Below are positions 18,686 to 29,647 of a DNA stretch of 64,000 bases, in pieces; the stretch's first letter is position 1, and each line of letters starts with the position of its first letter. The stretch spans positions 277,429-341,428 of the forward strand of contig NZ_AJXW01000043.1 in the NCBI RefSeq assembly GCF_000264375.1. Direction: 5' to 3'. A program made the position numbers and the translations under genes. The notes below the pieces were generated by a model, which did not search any database, was not told where the DNA came from, and was given only the letters and a program-made list of their open reading frames with translations. The stretch comes from Rhodanobacter thiooxydans LCS2 (GTDB lineage Bacteria > Pseudomonadota > Gammaproteobacteria > Xanthomonadales > Rhodanobacteraceae).

Positions 18686-19987
18686 TCATTCCGCCACGGC
18701 CAGCAGTTGGCGGAGCAGCTGGGTCTCGGTGGGGTCGCCGCCGCTAATTGGGGCGATCACGCTGCGCGGCGCGTCGATGCGCAGCTGCCAGCCGTGCTCG
18801 TCCACCGTCTCGCCGGTGATCGCACCGGCCGCCTTCAGCCGCGCATGCAGGCGTCCGGCCGACAACGGCAACTGCAACGCCGACTGCACCCGCTCGCCGC
18901 CGAGCAGTTCGCCCAGCGCCTGGCGCAACAGGTCCAGCCCGGCGCCGGTGGCAGCGGACAGCCAGACCCGCACCGGTTTGCCGGAGCCGTCGCGTTCGAT
19001 CCGCGGCTCGGCGCCCGCCAGGTCGATCTTGTTCATCACGTGCAACTGCGGCACGTCGCCGGCATCGATCTCCTCCAGCACGTTGTCGACCACGCGGTGC
19101 AGGCGCTCGCGCTCCTCGTCGGCGGCGTCGCTGACGTGCAGCAGCAAATCGGCATCGCGCGCTTCGGCCAGGGTGGCGCGGAACGCGGCGACCAGGTCGT
19201 GCGGCAGTTCGCGGATGAAGCCGACGGTGTCGGCCAGCACGGCCGGGCCGCAGCTGAGATCCTCCAGCTTGCGCACGGTGGGATCGAGCGTGGCGAACAG
19301 TTGGTCGGCAGCGTAGACATCGCCGGTGGTCAGCGCGTTGAACAGGGTCGACTTGCCGGCGTTGGTGTAGCCGACCAGGGCCACGCGCGGCACCGTGTTG
19401 CGCAGCCGCGCGCGGCGCTGCTGGCCGCGCTGGGTCTGCACCTTTTCCAGTCGCTTGGTGAGCATCTTGACCCGCTCGCCGAGCAGGCGACGGTCGGTTT
19501 CCAGCTGGGTTTCGCCGGGACCGCGGTTGCCAATGGCGCCGCCGCGCTGGGTGTCCAGATGGGTCCAGCCACGGACCAGCCGGGTGGCCAGGTGCTTCAG
19601 CTGGGCCAGCTCCACTTCCAGCTTGCCTTCGTGCGAGCGGGCGCGCTGGGCGAAGATGTCCAGGATCAGGCCGGCGCGGTCGACCACGCGGATACCCAGG
19701 TGTTTCTCCAGGTTGCGTTCCTGCACCGGAGTCAGCACGTGGTCGACCAGCACCAGGTCCGCCTCCAGCGCGCGCGCCGCCTCGGCCACCTCATCCGCCT
19801 TGCCGGTACCGATGTAGTAGCGGGGGTTGGGATCCTCGATGCGGGCAGCAATTACGCCCAGCACCTCGGCACCGGCGGATTTCACCAGCTCGGTGAACTC
19901 TGCCGCGCGCCGCGCCGTATCACCTTCGCCGCGGGTGTGCGGCAGCACCAGCACGGCGCGGTCGCCTTTCTTTTGTCGGTCAAACAC
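18686..19987 (-). CDS. hflX: Ribosome-associated GTPase HflX
   Basis: 433 residues from a GTG start. The HflX N-terminal domain is followed by the G-P-G-E-T-Q-L-E-T-D-R-R signature (156-167) and the G domain: G1 G-Y-T-N-A-G-K-S at 206-213, G3 D-T-V-G-F at 253-257, and N-K-I-D. HflX splits stalled or hibernating ribosomes. It lies between hfq and hflK as usual. Confidence 0.96.
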   Translation of the reverse strand: MFDRQKKGDRAVLVLPHTRGEGDTARRAAEFTELVKSAGAEVLGVIAARIEDPNPRYYIGTGKADEVAEAARALEADLVLVDHVLTPVQERNLEKHLGIRVVDRAGLILDIFAQRARSHEGKLEVELAQLKHLATRLVRGWTHLDTQRGGAIGNRGPGETQLETDRRLLGERVKMLTKRLEKVQTQRGQQRRARLRNTVPRVALVGYTNAGKSTLFNALTTGDVYAADQLFATLDPTVRKLEDLSCGPAVLADTVGFIRELPHDLVAAFRATLAEARDADLLLHVSDAADEERERLHRVVDNVLEEIDAGDVPQLHVMNKIDLAGAEPRIERDGSGKPVRVWLSAATGAGLDLLRQALGELLGGERVQSALQLPLSAGRLHARLKAAGAITGETVDEHGWQLRIDAPRSVIAPISGGDPTETQLLRQLLAVAE

Positions 19988-20044
19988 GGGGGGGCGTGAT
20001 CCTTCGGGAACAGACCCACTTCATGCGGGCTGATGCCCCTCCTA

Positions 20045-20341
20045 TCAAGCGTCCGCGTCGGCGGAAGCCGACGTCGCGTCGGAATGATGGTCGTGACCTT
20101 CATGGCCCTCGTGGCCCTCGTGGCCATTGCCGATGCGTACGTTGCGGCTCGGCACCACGGTGGAGATGGCGTGCTTGTAGACCATCTGGCTCACCTGGTT
20201 GCGCAGCAACACCACGAACTGGTCGAACGACTCGACCGTACCCTGCAGCTTGATGCCATTGACCAGATAGATGGCCACTGGCACGCGCTCGCGCCGCAAT
20301 GCATTCAAAAACGGATCCTGCAACGACTGCCCCTTGGACAT
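20045..20341 (-). CDS. hfq: RNA chaperone Hfq with a His/Gly/Glu-repeat tail
   Basis: 98 residues from the ATG at 20341. The Sm core is standard: [25 protein letters not shown] and the Sm2 Y-K-H-A-I-S-T-V. After V-P-S-R-N the tail is unusual: three G-H-E repeats, H-D-H-H, then an acidic Ser/Ala/Asp end, encoded by 9-bp tandem DNA repeats. The core is about 72 residues and the tail about 26. It sits between miaA and hflX. Confidence 0.97.
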   Translation of the reverse strand: MSKGQSLQDPFLNALRRERVPVAIYLVNGIKLQGTVESFDQFVVLLRNQVSQMVYKHAISTVVPSRNVRIGNGHEGHEGHEGHDHHSDATSASADADA

Positions 20342-20473
20342 TTCTTGTTCTCCCCTTGCCACGGACAGACCGGAGAAAAAACGCCGGTGGCGCCCCGGTC
20401 CAACATGACCGGATGTTAGCTGCTTTCAAATACTTGATGAAAGAAGATTTTTGCGCAGCGCAAGTGCACTGGG

Positions 20474-21442
20474 TCACGCTGGCGGCGCTGACCCGCCCGC
20501 CCCGCCCAGAAACAGCTGTACGGCCGCCGCGGCGCAGGTGGCCAAGCCGGGCTGATCGGGGTCGAACAGACGGGTGCCATAGTCACTGCGCAGCCAGGTG
20601 ATCTGCCGCTTGGCCAGCTGGCGGGTGGCGAAGATGGCGCGATCGCGGAACCCGACCGCGTCGGTCTGGCCGTCCAGGTGTTCCCACGCCTGCCGGTAAC
20701 CGACCGCGCGGATCGCCGGCAGGTCGGCGTGAAGGTCGCCCCGCGCCCGCAGCGCGCGCACTTCGTCCAGGAAACCCTCCGCCAGCATCGCGTCGAAACG
20801 CCGGGCGATGCGTTCGTGCAACACGCGCCGGTCGGCCGGCAGCAGAGCCAGCTTCAGCACTCGCCACGGAAAGCGCGCCGCCGCGCCGCCGCGCTGCAAT
20901 TCGGACAATGGCCGGCCGGTCAGTTCGATCACTTCCAGTGCGCGCTGCAGGCGCTGCACGTCGTTGCGGCCGATCCGGCTGGCGGAGACCAGATCGAGGG
21001 TTGCCAGCCGCATATGCATGGCCGGCCAGCCGAGTTGCCGCGCTTCGGCGGTCAGTCGCATGCGGGTCGCCGGATCGGCTTCCGGCAAGTCGGACAGCCC
21101 CTGCTGCAACGCACGGAAGTACAGCCCGGTGCCGCCGACCAGCAGCGGCACCCTGCCCTGCGCACTGATCCGCTGCATCACCGGCAGCGCGTCGGCGCAA
21201 AAATCCGCCGCCGAATACGGTTGCGCCGGATCGCGGATATCGACCAGCGCATGCGGATGGCGCGCCAGCGTCGCCGGGTCGGGCTTCGCCGTGCCGATGT
21301 CCATGCCGCGGTAGACCAGCGCCGAGTCGACGCTGACCAGGTCCAGCGGAAACCGCTCGCCCAGCCCGCACGCCAGCGCGGTCTTGCCGGAGGCGGTGGG
21401 GCCCATCAGGAAGATAGCGAGGGGGCGGGTGTCGAGCAGCAT
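20474..21442 (-). CDS. miaA: tRNA dimethylallyltransferase MiaA
   Basis: 322 residues from the ATG at 21442. It adds a dimethylallyl group to A37 of tRNAs reading UNN codons. The P-loop G-P-T-A-S-G-K-T is at 14-21, [16 protein letters not shown] and G-G-T-G-L-Y follow. It is the first gene of the miaA-hfq-hfl cluster. The open frame above the ATG is a shadow. Confidence 0.96.
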   Translation of the reverse strand: MLLDTRPLAIFLMGPTASGKTALACGLGERFPLDLVSVDSALVYRGMDIGTAKPDPATLARHPHALVDIRDPAQPYSAADFCADALPVMQRISAQGRVPLLVGGTGLYFRALQQGLSDLPEADPATRMRLTAEARQLGWPAMHMRLATLDLVSASRIGRNDVQRLQRALEVIELTGRPLSELQRGGAAARFPWRVLKLALLPADRRVLHERIARRFDAMLAEGFLDEVRALRARGDLHADLPAIRAVGYRQAWEHLDGQTDAVGFRDRAIFATRQLAKRQITWLRSDYGTRLFDPDQPGLATCAAAAVQLFLGGAGGSAPPA

Positions 21443-21469
21443 CCAGGCAGTGTAACGGCGCGCTGTACT

Positions 21470-21540
21470 GTAGGAGCGCACCCTGTGCGCGATGCTTTCC
21501 ACCACATAACAAAAGCATCGCGCACAGGGGGCGCTCCTAC
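21470..21540. repeat. Long inverted repeat of the GTAGGAGCGC family
   Basis: Arms of about 29 bp starting GTAGGAGCGC and containing CTGTGCGCGATGC match at nearly every position around an unpaired centre of about 10 nt. The same arm sequence forms the two outer ends of the giant palindrome at 58575-59411. It lies just upstream of the miaA start, in its presumed promoter region. Confidence 0.88.
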
Positions 21541-21582
21541 ACGAGAATGCGAGAACCGCATCAAGATGCGGACTCCAAAATG

Positions 21583-21613
21583 CGAAGGCCCGCATCGGCG
21601 ACGCGGGCCTTCG
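21583..21613 (-). terminator. Terminator of the first S46 peptidase gene
   Basis: A perfect 11-bp stem (CGAAGGCCCGC / GCGGGCCTTCG) with a 9-nt loop, 20 bp beyond the gene end. It is followed on the minus strand by a short T run (ATTTTGG). Confidence 0.75.
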
Positions 21614-21633
21614 TTGTGACATCGACTGCCGGC

Positions 21634-23796
<2,163 letters not shown>

Positions 23797-23917
23797 GGAG
23801 ATCTCCTGTGGGAAAACCCGCCGCGGGTAGACCGCAGCGGAAAAGAATCGCAATAACTTTCGACTTATGCCCGAGGCGGGCCGCGGCGGCATATGCCGCA
23901 AGTCATGCCTGCGACCT

Positions 23918-26071
23918 TCAGCGCACCGGCACGCCCAGCTCCTGCAGCAGCCACGGCGCCGGGTAGACCTTGTCCATCAGCCAGCGCATGTAGCGCAGGT
24001 CGACGTGGATGGCGCGCTTGTAGCGCGGGTCGAACATCCAGCTGGCGCTGACCGCCTCCCAGTTGCTGTCGAAGTTGAGGCCGACCAGCTCACCCTTCGC
24101 GTTCAACACCGGTGAGCCGGAATTGCCGCCGGTGGTGTCGAGGTTGCTGAGGAAGTTCACCGGCATGGCACCCGATTTCGGATCGAGGTAGCCGGCGTAG
24201 TCGCCCTTGGCGATCGCGTCGAGCAACGGTTTCGGCGCATCGAACGGCACCTCGCCGGTGTTCTTCTCGACGATGCCCGCGGTGCTGGTCAGCGGCGCGT
24301 AGGCGACTGCGTCGCGCGCCGCGAGCGGGGTGACCTTGCCGTAGCTCACGCGCAGGGTGGAGTTCGCGTCCGGGTACACCGCCCGCCCCTGCTGCTTGCG
24401 GTAGGCGATCAGCGTCTGCATGTAGGCCGGGCGCAGGCGCAGCAGCTCGCCTTCGTGTGCCTTGCGCTCGTCGTCGATACGCAGCAACGCAGGCTGCAGC
24501 TTCGCGGCCAGTTGCAGCAGGCTGTCGTCGCTCGCGGCCAGCGTGGCCGCGTCGGTGTCCATCCAGTGCAGGCGCTGCGCCTCGTCGCCCAGCTTCGTGG
24601 CGGCGTAGACGCGATCCAGCGTGGCCGCCAGTTCGGCCGGAGTACGACCGAACGCGGCATCGAACTCGGCCACATGCTGCGCGGCGGGCAACTGCTGGTA
24701 GCGGGCCAGCAGCGCACCCAGCAGACGCTTCTCCATCGCCGCATTGTAGCGGCGCTGGACCTGGCGCAGCTGACCTGCGATCAGCTCCTCGTCGCGCTGC
24801 TGGTAGCCGATCTCGCGTTCGGCGTCGGGCTTGCCGCGCTCGTGCGCCAGCCGCTGCAGGCGCAGCGCCGAGCGCATCAGCTGGGTCTGCGACTGGATCA
24901 GGCCGAGCAGCAGGTCGCGCTCGCGGGTGGCGTTGCCGTCAGCGATCTGCGCCATCGCGGCGTCGATCTGCGGGCGCAGCGCCTGTGCATCGACCTGCCG
25001 GTCCAGCCAGCCCAACATCGCCGCCTCGTCCTGCTGGCGCACCGCCACCGCGTTGCTGCGCTTCAAGCCGTCCAGCTCCCCGCTGAAACGCTTGATGTTG
25101 TTCTTCAAGGACTGCAGCTGCGAGGCGTAGTGGATTGCCGCCTGCCTGTCGGCCTTGCCAGCGTCCTCGATCACGTCCTGCAGCGCCTTCATCGTCGCCA
25201 CCGCTGTGGGCAGGCGCCACTGCACCTGGTCGACGAACTCAGCGGCAGTGCGGTGGCGGTAGGTGATGCCGGGATAGCCGGCCAGCATCACGTAGTCGCC
25301 AGCACTGACGCCTTCGCGGGCGATCCTGAGGTGCGCCGGTGGCATGTAGGGCTTGTTGTCCTTCGAGTAATCGGCCGGTTTGCCGTCCGGGCCAACGTAG
25401 GCGCGCAGTACGGTGAAGTCGCCGCTGTGGCGCGGCCACACGAAGTTGTCCACCTCGTCGCCGTAGTTGCCGATCGCGCGCGGCGGCGCGTAGACCAGCC
25501 GCACGTCGCGCAGCTCCAGTTGCTTCACCAGATAGAAGTCGCGGCCGTAGAACATGTTCGCGACGCTGCAGCGCATGCCGTCCTCGCGCTCGCATGCGGC
25601 GACCAGCGCCTTGCTCGCCGCGTCCACCGCGTCGTAGTAGGCGCGGCCGGTCTTGCCGCGGGCGTTGGCCAGCACCTGGTCGGTGACCTGGTCGAAGCCG
25701 ACCGTGACGCGCAGGCGGAAGTCCGGGTTGGCCGGCAGCTCCTCGCCGCGACTGGCCGCCACGTAGCCCTGCTCGATCAGGTTGCGCTGCGCGTTGCTGT
25801 TGTACTGGATCACCCCGAACGCAACGTGGTGATTGGTCAACACCAGGCCTTGGTCGCTGACGAAGGCGCCGGTGGCGCCGCCGACCTTGACCACCGCATT
25901 GAGCGGCGCCCTGGTGAGATCGGCGAGGTCGGCGGGATTGCCCTGGAAGCCCGCCGCGTGCAGCTGTCCGCCGATGCCCGGCAGCTGCGATGGCATCCAC
26001 ATGCCCTCGTCGGCCTGTGCCGCCGGTGCCAGCATCATGGCCATGACCAAACCCATCTTCCGCAAACGCAT
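23918..26071 (-). CDS. Second S46-family dipeptidyl-peptidase
   Basis: 717 residues from the ATG at 26071, preceded by GGGG. The signal peptide is 1-20 (A-A-Q-A end). His motif N-H-H at 80-82 and nucleophile Ser651 in G-N-S-G-S-P are intact. At the position that is Gly in the downstream paralogue and in DPP7, and Arg in Porphyromonas DPP11, this one has Ser669, so its P1 preference may differ. It is followed after 121 bp by its paralogue. Confidence 0.92.
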   Translation of the reverse strand: MRLRKMGLVMAMMLAPAAQADEGMWMPSQLPGIGGQLHAAGFQGNPADLADLTRAPLNAVVKVGGATGAFVSDQGLVLTNHHVAFGVIQYNSNAQRNLIEQGYVAASRGEELPANPDFRLRVTVGFDQVTDQVLANARGKTGRAYYDAVDAASKALVAACEREDGMRCSVANMFYGRDFYLVKQLELRDVRLVYAPPRAIGNYGDEVDNFVWPRHSGDFTVLRAYVGPDGKPADYSKDNKPYMPPAHLRIAREGVSAGDYVMLAGYPGITYRHRTAAEFVDQVQWRLPTAVATMKALQDVIEDAGKADRQAAIHYASQLQSLKNNIKRFSGELDGLKRSNAVAVRQQDEAAMLGWLDRQVDAQALRPQIDAAMAQIADGNATRERDLLLGLIQSQTQLMRSALRLQRLAHERGKPDAEREIGYQQRDEELIAGQLRQVQRRYNAAMEKRLLGALLARYQQLPAAQHVAEFDAAFGRTPAELAATLDRVYAATKLGDEAQRLHWMDTDAATLAASDDSLLQLAAKLQPALLRIDDERKAHEGELLRLRPAYMQTLIAYRKQQGRAVYPDANSTLRVSYGKVTPLAARDAVAYAPLTSTAGIVEKNTGEVPFDAPKPLLDAIAKGDYAGYLDPKSGAMPVNFLSNLDTTGGNSGSPVLNAKGELVGLNFDSNWEAVSASWMFDPRYKRAIHVDLRYMRWLMDKVYPAPWLLQELGVPVR

Positions 26072-26218
26072 TCGTATTTCCCCGGGTGGTTCGCAATAAC
26101 TTGCGAACATAGAACGGAACGCCCGCGAGGGTAACGCTGCATCGCACACTGCCGCTTGGTCGACATCCCCGAGGAAACCGATGCCAAGCCGCACGATGGC
26201 GGCCGGCATCGGAGACGC

Positions 26219-28336
26219 TCAGCGGCAGGACTGCCCGGCCGGCGGCGGCAGCGCCAGGAACACCGTGCTCCACAGCTGCGCAGCGTTGGATTCGTCCTCG
26301 TGCGCGCCTTCGGCACCGAACGGTTCGATGCGGTAATGGCCGTCGGCGTATGACCAGGACCACAGCTCCGAGGTACGCACCGCGCCAGCCGCGCAGATTG
26401 CCCGCCACAGCTCGGACTGTGCCGCCTCCAGGTGCTGACGGGTGGGGACGGACAGGTCGGCGCGGGCCAGCTGGCGCTTCAGGCCGGCAGCCATGATGGC
26501 CTGCTGCCAGGCCCAGACCACGGTGCCGTGGTACGCGTTGTTGCCAAAGCGCGACCACACCTCGCGATCGGCGTAGGCGGGGTTGGCGACCAGCATGCCC
26601 ACGTCCGTCATCAGGCCCGCCGGGAACGGCCGCATCAGGCCGACCACATCGCGATCCAGCACGGCCGGGTCAGGCTTGCCGAACAACAAGCGGAAACCCT
26701 CGTCCGAATGCAGCACCGGAATCGGCTTGCCCTGCGCATCCAGCGCGATGGCGGGGAATTCCACGCCGGCGCCGCCCATGGCCTTCAGGGCGGAGGCATC
26801 GGACACGCCGATCTGCCTGGCGTAATCGCGCACCTGGCCGCTAGCGAGCTTGCTGGACAGGTGCACGGTGAACAGGGCACTGGCGTGCTGTTCCCAGTCG
26901 CCAGCGCCGGCCGCGGCTGCGTGCAGGCGCTCGCGTTGTGCCGGCGTGGTGTAGCCATCCAGCAGGCCGGCGTCGAGGAACTGGCCGATCGCGCGCAGCG
27001 CGGCCGGCATCCAGACCGCGTTGACGTCGTACGGATAGCGGCCACGGCCGATACCCTCGTTGCTGTCGCGCCATTGCCCGACCTTCGCGCCGGGTTTGAG
27101 CGCGATCAGGTTCGTGTACACCGGTTTGTGCGCGAATGCTTCGCTGCTGGCGGCAACGAACAGCAGGTTGCGCACCAGCGCATCACCCTGCCGCCCTGTC
27201 CCGAGCTTGCCGGCCAGGAAGGCGCGGGCGCCTTCGCGGCCGCGCGGATCCTCCAGCAACCATGCGGCCGCGACCGGCGGCAGCATGTAGTTGCCGTCGA
27301 TCATCGTGTAATCGTAGATCGGCGCAGCCGACGGCTTGCCCTCGTCCTTGAGGTGCTGCAGCACCGCGAACTCGCCGACGCCCTCCTCGTGCGCGACCTG
27401 GCCATCCGGCGAGAGACGCGCCAGCACCGAGGCGATCCCCGCGTCGACCGCGGCCGGCTGCAGCACCGGCATCAGCAGGCGCAGCGACATCAGCGTATCG
27501 CGCCCGAAATAGGTATCGAAACGCCAGGAGCCGGCGAGGAATTTCTCGCGGTAGCTGAGGAACTGCAATGCCTCGCGGCTGCGCAGATCGGGTTGCGCAT
27601 GGTCGTTGAGCAGGTTGGCGAACGGGGTCAGCGGCGTCTCGCCGGTGCTGGCCTCGATGCGCAGGCGCAGCGCCTCGCCCGCGCGATCCGGGCGCAGCAC
27701 GATGTGCCCGCCCTCGCGGACGAAGCGGCCGTTGTCCGTGCTCAGCGCGATGGCGTAACCCGGTGCGCCGTCCAGCCGCTGGCGCTGCCAGCGGACCGAG
27801 CGTTCGGCGAGCTGCGGCGTGGCGACGATCTTCGGCGTGGCCGTCACCTGTGCGGCGTAACCCTGGCCGAGCTGGTAGTCGCGCAACACGCGGATGCTGC
27901 CGAGCACGGCATCCGTCAGCACCAAGCGATCAGCCGTGACACTGGCATCGGCGACGATGCCGTTCCAGGCGTGACCCTCCACGCTGCGCTGCTGGCCCGT
28001 CACCGGCCCCAGGGACCAGTGCACCGGTTTGTCGGTCGGCTCGAACCAGACGCCTGCACCGCTGTTGCCGGCCGGAAACGCCACCAGCACGCGCGGCTTC
28101 TCGCCGGAGCTGAGCAGCAGATGGGCCGCGACGGGGCCGTCCTGGAAAAACGCGTTCTCGATGTTCCCTTCCGTGATGCGGAACTGCAGCGGGCTCCCGG
28201 CCCCCTGGTCCGGCGCCGCCCGCGCCGCCGGCATCGCTGCCAGGCACACCATCAGTGCCAGCGATGAAACGACAGAATGCCACCGCTGCTTCGGCGTCGC
28301 CGCCCCGACCACACTCGCCATCGTGCTCAAATGCAT
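26219..28336 (-). CDS. Secreted glycosidase-like protein, (alpha/alpha)6-barrel type
   Basis: 705 residues with an N-terminal signal region (hydrophobic 20-40, A-R-A-A end) and a beta-rich N-terminal domain. The helical region resembles amylo-glucosidase/GH15-like barrels: W-R-F-D-T-Y-F-G-R-D-T-L, Y-D-Y-T-M-I-D-G-N-Y, W-R-D-S-N-E-G-I-G-R-G-R-Y-P-Y-D-V-N, and Y-H-G-T-V-V-W-A-W-Q-Q. The acidic residues in these motifs are candidates for catalysis. The substrate is unknown. It is a lone gene, divergent from tdh. The start could also be the ATG at 28321. Confidence 0.65.
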   Translation of the reverse strand: MHLSTMASVVGAATPKQRWHSVVSSLALMVCLAAMPAARAAPDQGAGSPLQFRITEGNIENAFFQDGPVAAHLLLSSGEKPRVLVAFPAGNSGAGVWFEPTDKPVHWSLGPVTGQQRSVEGHAWNGIVADASVTADRLVLTDAVLGSIRVLRDYQLGQGYAAQVTATPKIVATPQLAERSVRWQRQRLDGAPGYAIALSTDNGRFVREGGHIVLRPDRAGEALRLRIEASTGETPLTPFANLLNDHAQPDLRSREALQFLSYREKFLAGSWRFDTYFGRDTLMSLRLLMPVLQPAAVDAGIASVLARLSPDGQVAHEEGVGEFAVLQHLKDEGKPSAAPIYDYTMIDGNYMLPPVAAAWLLEDPRGREGARAFLAGKLGTGRQGDALVRNLLFVAASSEAFAHKPVYTNLIALKPGAKVGQWRDSNEGIGRGRYPYDVNAVWMPAALRAIGQFLDAGLLDGYTTPAQRERLHAAAAGAGDWEQHASALFTVHLSSKLASGQVRDYARQIGVSDASALKAMGGAGVEFPAIALDAQGKPIPVLHSDEGFRLLFGKPDPAVLDRDVVGLMRPFPAGLMTDVGMLVANPAYADREVWSRFGNNAYHGTVVWAWQQAIMAAGLKRQLARADLSVPTRQHLEAAQSELWRAICAAGAVRTSELWSWSYADGHYRIEPFGAEGAHEDESNAAQLWSTVFLALPPPAGQSCR

Positions 28337-28436
28337 TCGCCCGCTCCGTTCCGTGACGCATAGTCTTGCGACAGTAAAAGCACGGGTTCGGGATCACAAC
28401 GCTGCACTGCACGACGCCGGCCTCCCGCGCGCCTCC

Positions 28437-28442
28437 TATAAT
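28437..28442 (+). promoter_or_regulatory. Sigma70 -10 box for tdh
   Basis: A perfect TATAAT stands 34 bp upstream of the tdh start; no clear -35 is seen at the matching distance. The shared intergenic region with the divergent glycosidase-like gene is 140 bp. Confidence 0.45.
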
Positions 28443-28476
28443 GCCTGTTTACCTGCCTCTCCCCACGGAAATTCCC

Positions 28477-29511
28477 ATGCCTCAGATGATGAAAGCCCTG
28501 GTCAAGCGCAAGCCCGAACAGGGCATCTGGATGGAAGAAGTGCCGCTGCCCGAGGCTGGCCCGAACGAGGTGCTGATCAAGATCGAGAAGACCGCCATCT
28601 GCGGCACCGACCTGCACATCTACAAGTGGGACGAGTGGAGCCAGCGCACGATCAAGCCGGGCCTCACCATCGGCCACGAGTTCGTCGGCCGCATCGTGGA
28701 GGTCGGCCCGGGCGTAACCGGCTACAAGGTCGGCGACCGCGTCTCGGCCGAGGGCCACATCGTCTGCGGGCATTGCCGCAATTGCCGCGCCGGCCGCCAG
28801 CACCTGTGCCCGAACACCGTCGGCATCGGCGTGAACCGCAACGGCGCGTTCGCCGAGTATATGACCATGCCGGCCTCGAACCTGTGGCCGATCCCTGACC
28901 AGATCCCGTCCGAGCTGGCCGCGTTCTTCGACCCGTACGGCAACGCTGCGCACTGCGCGCTGGAGTTCGACCTGATCGGCGAGGACGTACTGATCACCGG
29001 CGCCGGCCCGATCGGCATCATCGCTGCCGGCATCGCCAAGCACGTGGGCGCGCGCAACGTGGTGGTCACCGACGTCAACGACTACCGCCTGAAGCTGGCG
29101 GCCGACATGGGTGCCACCCGCGTGGTGAACGTGGCGAGCCAGTCGCTGAAGGACGTGATGAAGGACCTGCACATGGAAGGCTTCGACGTGGGCCTGGAGA
29201 TGAGCGGCAACCCGCGCGCGTTCAATGACATGCTCGACTGCATGTACCACGGCGGCAAGATCGCCCTGCTCGGCATCCAGCCCAAGGGCGCCGGCATCGA
29301 CTGGGACAAGGTGATCTTCAAGGGCCTCACCCTGCAGGGCATCTACGGCCGGCGCATGTACGAGACCTGGTACAAGATGACCCAGATGGTGCTGACCGGC
29401 TTCCCGCTGCAGAAGGTGCTCACCCACCAGATCCGCATCGACGACTTCCAGAAAGGCTTCGACCTGATGGACGCCGGCAGCTGCGGCAAGGTGGTCTGCT
29501 CCTGGAGCTGA
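28477..29511 (+). CDS. tdh: L-threonine 3-dehydrogenase
   Basis: 344 residues from the ATG at 28477 (GGAA upstream; a second ATG at 28486 is possible). It oxidises threonine to 2-amino-3-ketobutyrate with NAD+. Catalytic zinc ligands C42 and H67-E68 and structural zinc cysteines C97, C100, C103, C111 are in place, and the Rossmann G-A-G-P-I-G is visible. Its normal partner kbl lies 3.9 kb downstream on the same strand with a large unrelated gene between. Confidence 0.96.
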   Translation: MPQMMKALVKRKPEQGIWMEEVPLPEAGPNEVLIKIEKTAICGTDLHIYKWDEWSQRTIKPGLTIGHEFVGRIVEVGPGVTGYKVGDRVSAEGHIVCGHCRNCRAGRQHLCPNTVGIGVNRNGAFAEYMTMPASNLWPIPDQIPSELAAFFDPYGNAAHCALEFDLIGEDVLITGAGPIGIIAAGIAKHVGARNVVVTDVNDYRLKLAADMGATRVVNVASQSLKDVMKDLHMEGFDVGLEMSGNPRAFNDMLDCMYHGGKIALLGIQPKGAGIDWDKVIFKGLTLQGIYGRRMYETWYKMTQMVLTGFPLQKVLTHQIRIDDFQKGFDLMDAGSCGKVVCSWS

Positions 29512-29567
29512 ACGAGCGCGGACGACGGTCGCCGTCTGTCATCGCCGGTTTCACGGCACCTGCGTAA

Positions 29568-29603
29568 ACTTCCTGCGGCCGGTCGCTGCCGGCTGCAGGA
29601 AGT
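29568..29603. other. Stem-loop after tdh
   Basis: Arms ACTTCCTGCGGCCGG and CCGGCTGCAGGAAGT pair over 15 bp with about one mismatch and a 6-nt loop. No T run follows, so termination would be weak or factor-assisted; it may attenuate readthrough from tdh into the next gene. Confidence 0.45.
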
Positions 29604-29647
29604 GCCCGGCGGGTGCCGCCGGTCCATGACGCCACCGGAAAGTCCGC

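Noticed and set aside
24455..28267. Long plus-strand frames opposite the S46 peptidase and glycosidase-like genes
   Set aside because: Antisense frames created by codon bias in GC-rich genes; no domain seen.
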